Source of the DNA: JAEHCY01 sp964519095
GTDB lineage: Bacteria; Pseudomonadota; Gammaproteobacteria; Chromatiales; Chromatiaceae
Direction of reading: 5' to 3'
DNA: 15,200 nt
NCBI GenBank assembly: GCA_964519095.1
Contig: CAZFHV010000073.1
Location: forward strand, 1-15,200
Part shown: one piece after another, positions 14,193-15,200 of the stretch
How the letters are laid out: every line of letters begins with the position of its first letter
Numbering within the stretch: position 1 is the stretch's first letter
Program-made: the position numbers and the translations under genes
Notes under the pieces: model-generated
Databases searched by the model: none
What the model was told of the DNA's origin: nothing
Seen by the model: only the letters and a program-made list of their open reading frames with translations

Positions 14193-15018
14193 GGCGGCCG
14201 GCCAGCAAGGCGGAGAGCTCCACCGAGCGGTCGCGGGCACTGCGCAGCGCCTCCCCGATCAGGGACCTCAGGCCGCCCCCCTCCAGGGTGGCCAGGGCCC
14301 GCTCGGTGGTGCCCCCGGGGGAGGTGACCCGCTGGCGCAGGCGCTCGGGGGGCTCGCTGCTCTCCACCGCCATGCGCGCGGCGCCGAGCGCGGTCTGGAT
14401 GGTGAGGAGCCGGGCGGTCTCCGCCTCCAGCCCCAGCTCGATGGCCGCCTGCTCCATGAGCTCCATCACCAGGAAGAAATAGGCGGGTCCACTCCCGGAG
14501 AGCGCGGTGACGGTGTCCATGTCGCCCTCCTCTTCCACCCAGCGGGTCAGCCCCACGGAGCGCAGGATGGACTCGGCCTGATTGCGCTGGGCTGGGACGG
14601 CCGCGGCGTTGGCATAGAGGGCGGTGGCCCCGGCCTGGAGCATGGCGGGGGTGTTGGGCATGGTGCGCACCAGGGCCAGCCCCTCCCCCAGCCAGCGGCT
14701 GAGGAGCCCCAGGTGGATGCCGGCCATGATGGAGATCACCAGGGGACGGCGCTCGCGCACCGCCGCTGCGATCTCCTCGCACACCCCCCGGGCGATCTGG
14801 GGCTTGACGCAGAGCACCAGGATGTCGGCGGCGGCCGCGGCGGAGGGATTGTCCGGGCTGGGGCTGATGGCGAAGCGCTCCACCAGGGCCCGGAGCCGGG
14901 CCGGGTCGGGCTCGCTGACGGTCAGATTGGCGGGGGGGTAACCGTCGGCCACCAGACCGGCGATGAGGCTGGTGGCCATGTTGCCGCCCCCGATGAAGGC
15001 GATGTGCTGCTGTTTCAT
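14185..15018 (-). CDS. proC: Pyrroline-5-carboxylate reductase
   Basis: A 277-residue enzyme that reduces 1-pyrroline-5-carboxylate to proline with NAD(P)H, the last step of proline synthesis, in the cytoplasm. The N-terminal Rossmann loop is IGGGNMATSLI (9-19). LVLCVKPQ (67-74) closes the nucleotide domain, PNTPA (121-125) is the conserved hinge, and the C-terminal dimer domain has LSGSGPAYFF (173-182) and TSPGGTTE (222-229), the family signature. Length is typical (about 270). The start, ATG 15018, is preceded by AAGGAG only 2 nt away. It follows the yggS end by 57 nt and overlaps yggT by 8 nt, so these are probably one operon. Confidence 0.97.
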   Translation of the reverse strand: MKQQHIAFIGGGNMATSLIAGLVADGYPPANLTVSEPDPARLRALVERFAISPSPDNPSAAAAADILVLCVKPQIARGVCEEIAAAVRERRPLVISIMAGIHLGLLSRWLGEGLALVRTMPNTPAMLQAGATALYANAAAVPAQRNQAESILRSVGLTRWVEEEGDMDTVTALSGSGPAYFFLVMELMEQAAIELGLEAETARLLTIQTALGAARMAVESSEPPERLRQRVTSPGGTTERALATLEGGGLRSLIGEALRSARDRSVELSALLAGRHE

Positions 15019-15075
15019 TGCTCCTTCCGCTGCCGTTCGATCAAGGCTGACTGGGATGGCTGACTTTGATGGGAC

Positions 15076-15200
15076 TCAGCGCGCGGGGCGCGGGCCGAAC
15101 ACCGCGGTGCCGATGCGCACCCAGGTGGCGCCCTCCGCCACCGCCGCCTCCAGGTCGTCCGACATGCCCATGGACAGGGCCTCGAGGGGTCGCTCTGGGG
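15076..15200 (-). CDS. yggS: YggS/PLPBP pyridoxal-phosphate homeostasis protein, C-terminal end (cut by window edge)
   Basis: Only the last 40 codons are in the window. They read LSMGMSDDLEAAVAEGATW followed by VRIGTAVFGPRPAR, which is the highly conserved C-terminus of YggS: the SMGMS..M..A loop binds the cofactor phosphate and VRIGTA.FG closes the barrel. YggS binds pyridoxal 5'-phosphate and balances its supply in the cell; it has no known enzymatic activity. Its place just upstream of proC is the usual one in Gammaproteobacteria. Confidence 0.93.
   Translation of the reverse strand, partial: PERPLEALSMGMSDDLEAAVAEGATWVRIGTAVFGPRPAR

Noticed and set aside
1..15200. Search for CRISPR repeats, tRNA genes, insertion-sequence ends, and phage or toxin-antitoxin genes
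   Set aside because: No regularly spaced repeats, no tRNA-like TTCGA loop with flanking stems, and no transposase or toxin motifs were seen by eye.

Overview
The window reads as the chromosome of a very GC-rich Gammaproteobacterium. The gene order yggS-proC-yggT on the minus strand at the right end is typical of that class. The rest of the window is dominated by envelope genes of the lipid A and lipopolysaccharide (LPS) type. A sulfur-oxidising or phototrophic Chromatiales/Ectothiorhodospiraceae-like host is my guess from the composition only. No transposase, tRNA, rRNA, CRISPR array or phage gene was recognised.

Left two thirds, minus strand (8408 down to 1): nine genes packed head to tail, with overlaps or gaps of at most 42 nt, which looks like one operon. 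In transcription order they are a heptosyltransferase-like GT9 enzyme, a DUF6165 protein, a protein with a ParB-like domain, an MsbA-like ABC exporter, a divergent LpxB-like glycosyltransferase, a long LpxD-like acyltransferase, an atypical acyl carrier protein, a FabF-like ketosynthase, and a second LpxB-like protein cut by the window edge. The set contains a carrier protein, a ketosynthase, an N-acyltransferase, two disaccharide-synthase-like enzymes and a flippase. It could supply, assemble and export an acylated sugar lipid. It is not the usual lpxD-fabZ-lpxA-lpxB cluster, and it is the most interesting part of the window.

Middle, plus strand (8630 to 12467): an ArnT-like membrane glycosyltransferase, an LpxL-type late acyltransferase whose catalytic Glu position is Tyr, and WaaA (Kdo transferase). 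They diverge from the minus operon across a 221-nt spacer. That spacer holds a perfect 8-bp inverted repeat between two possible -10 boxes, a candidate shared operator.

12468 to 13140 is a convergent region. It holds one possible 56-residue membrane peptide, two or three GC-rich hairpins, and about 400 nt I could not assign.

Right end, minus strand (15200 down to 13141): the C-terminus of YggS, then ProC, YggT and a Cys-rich CxxCxxCC protein. The last three overlap and are probably co-transcribed.
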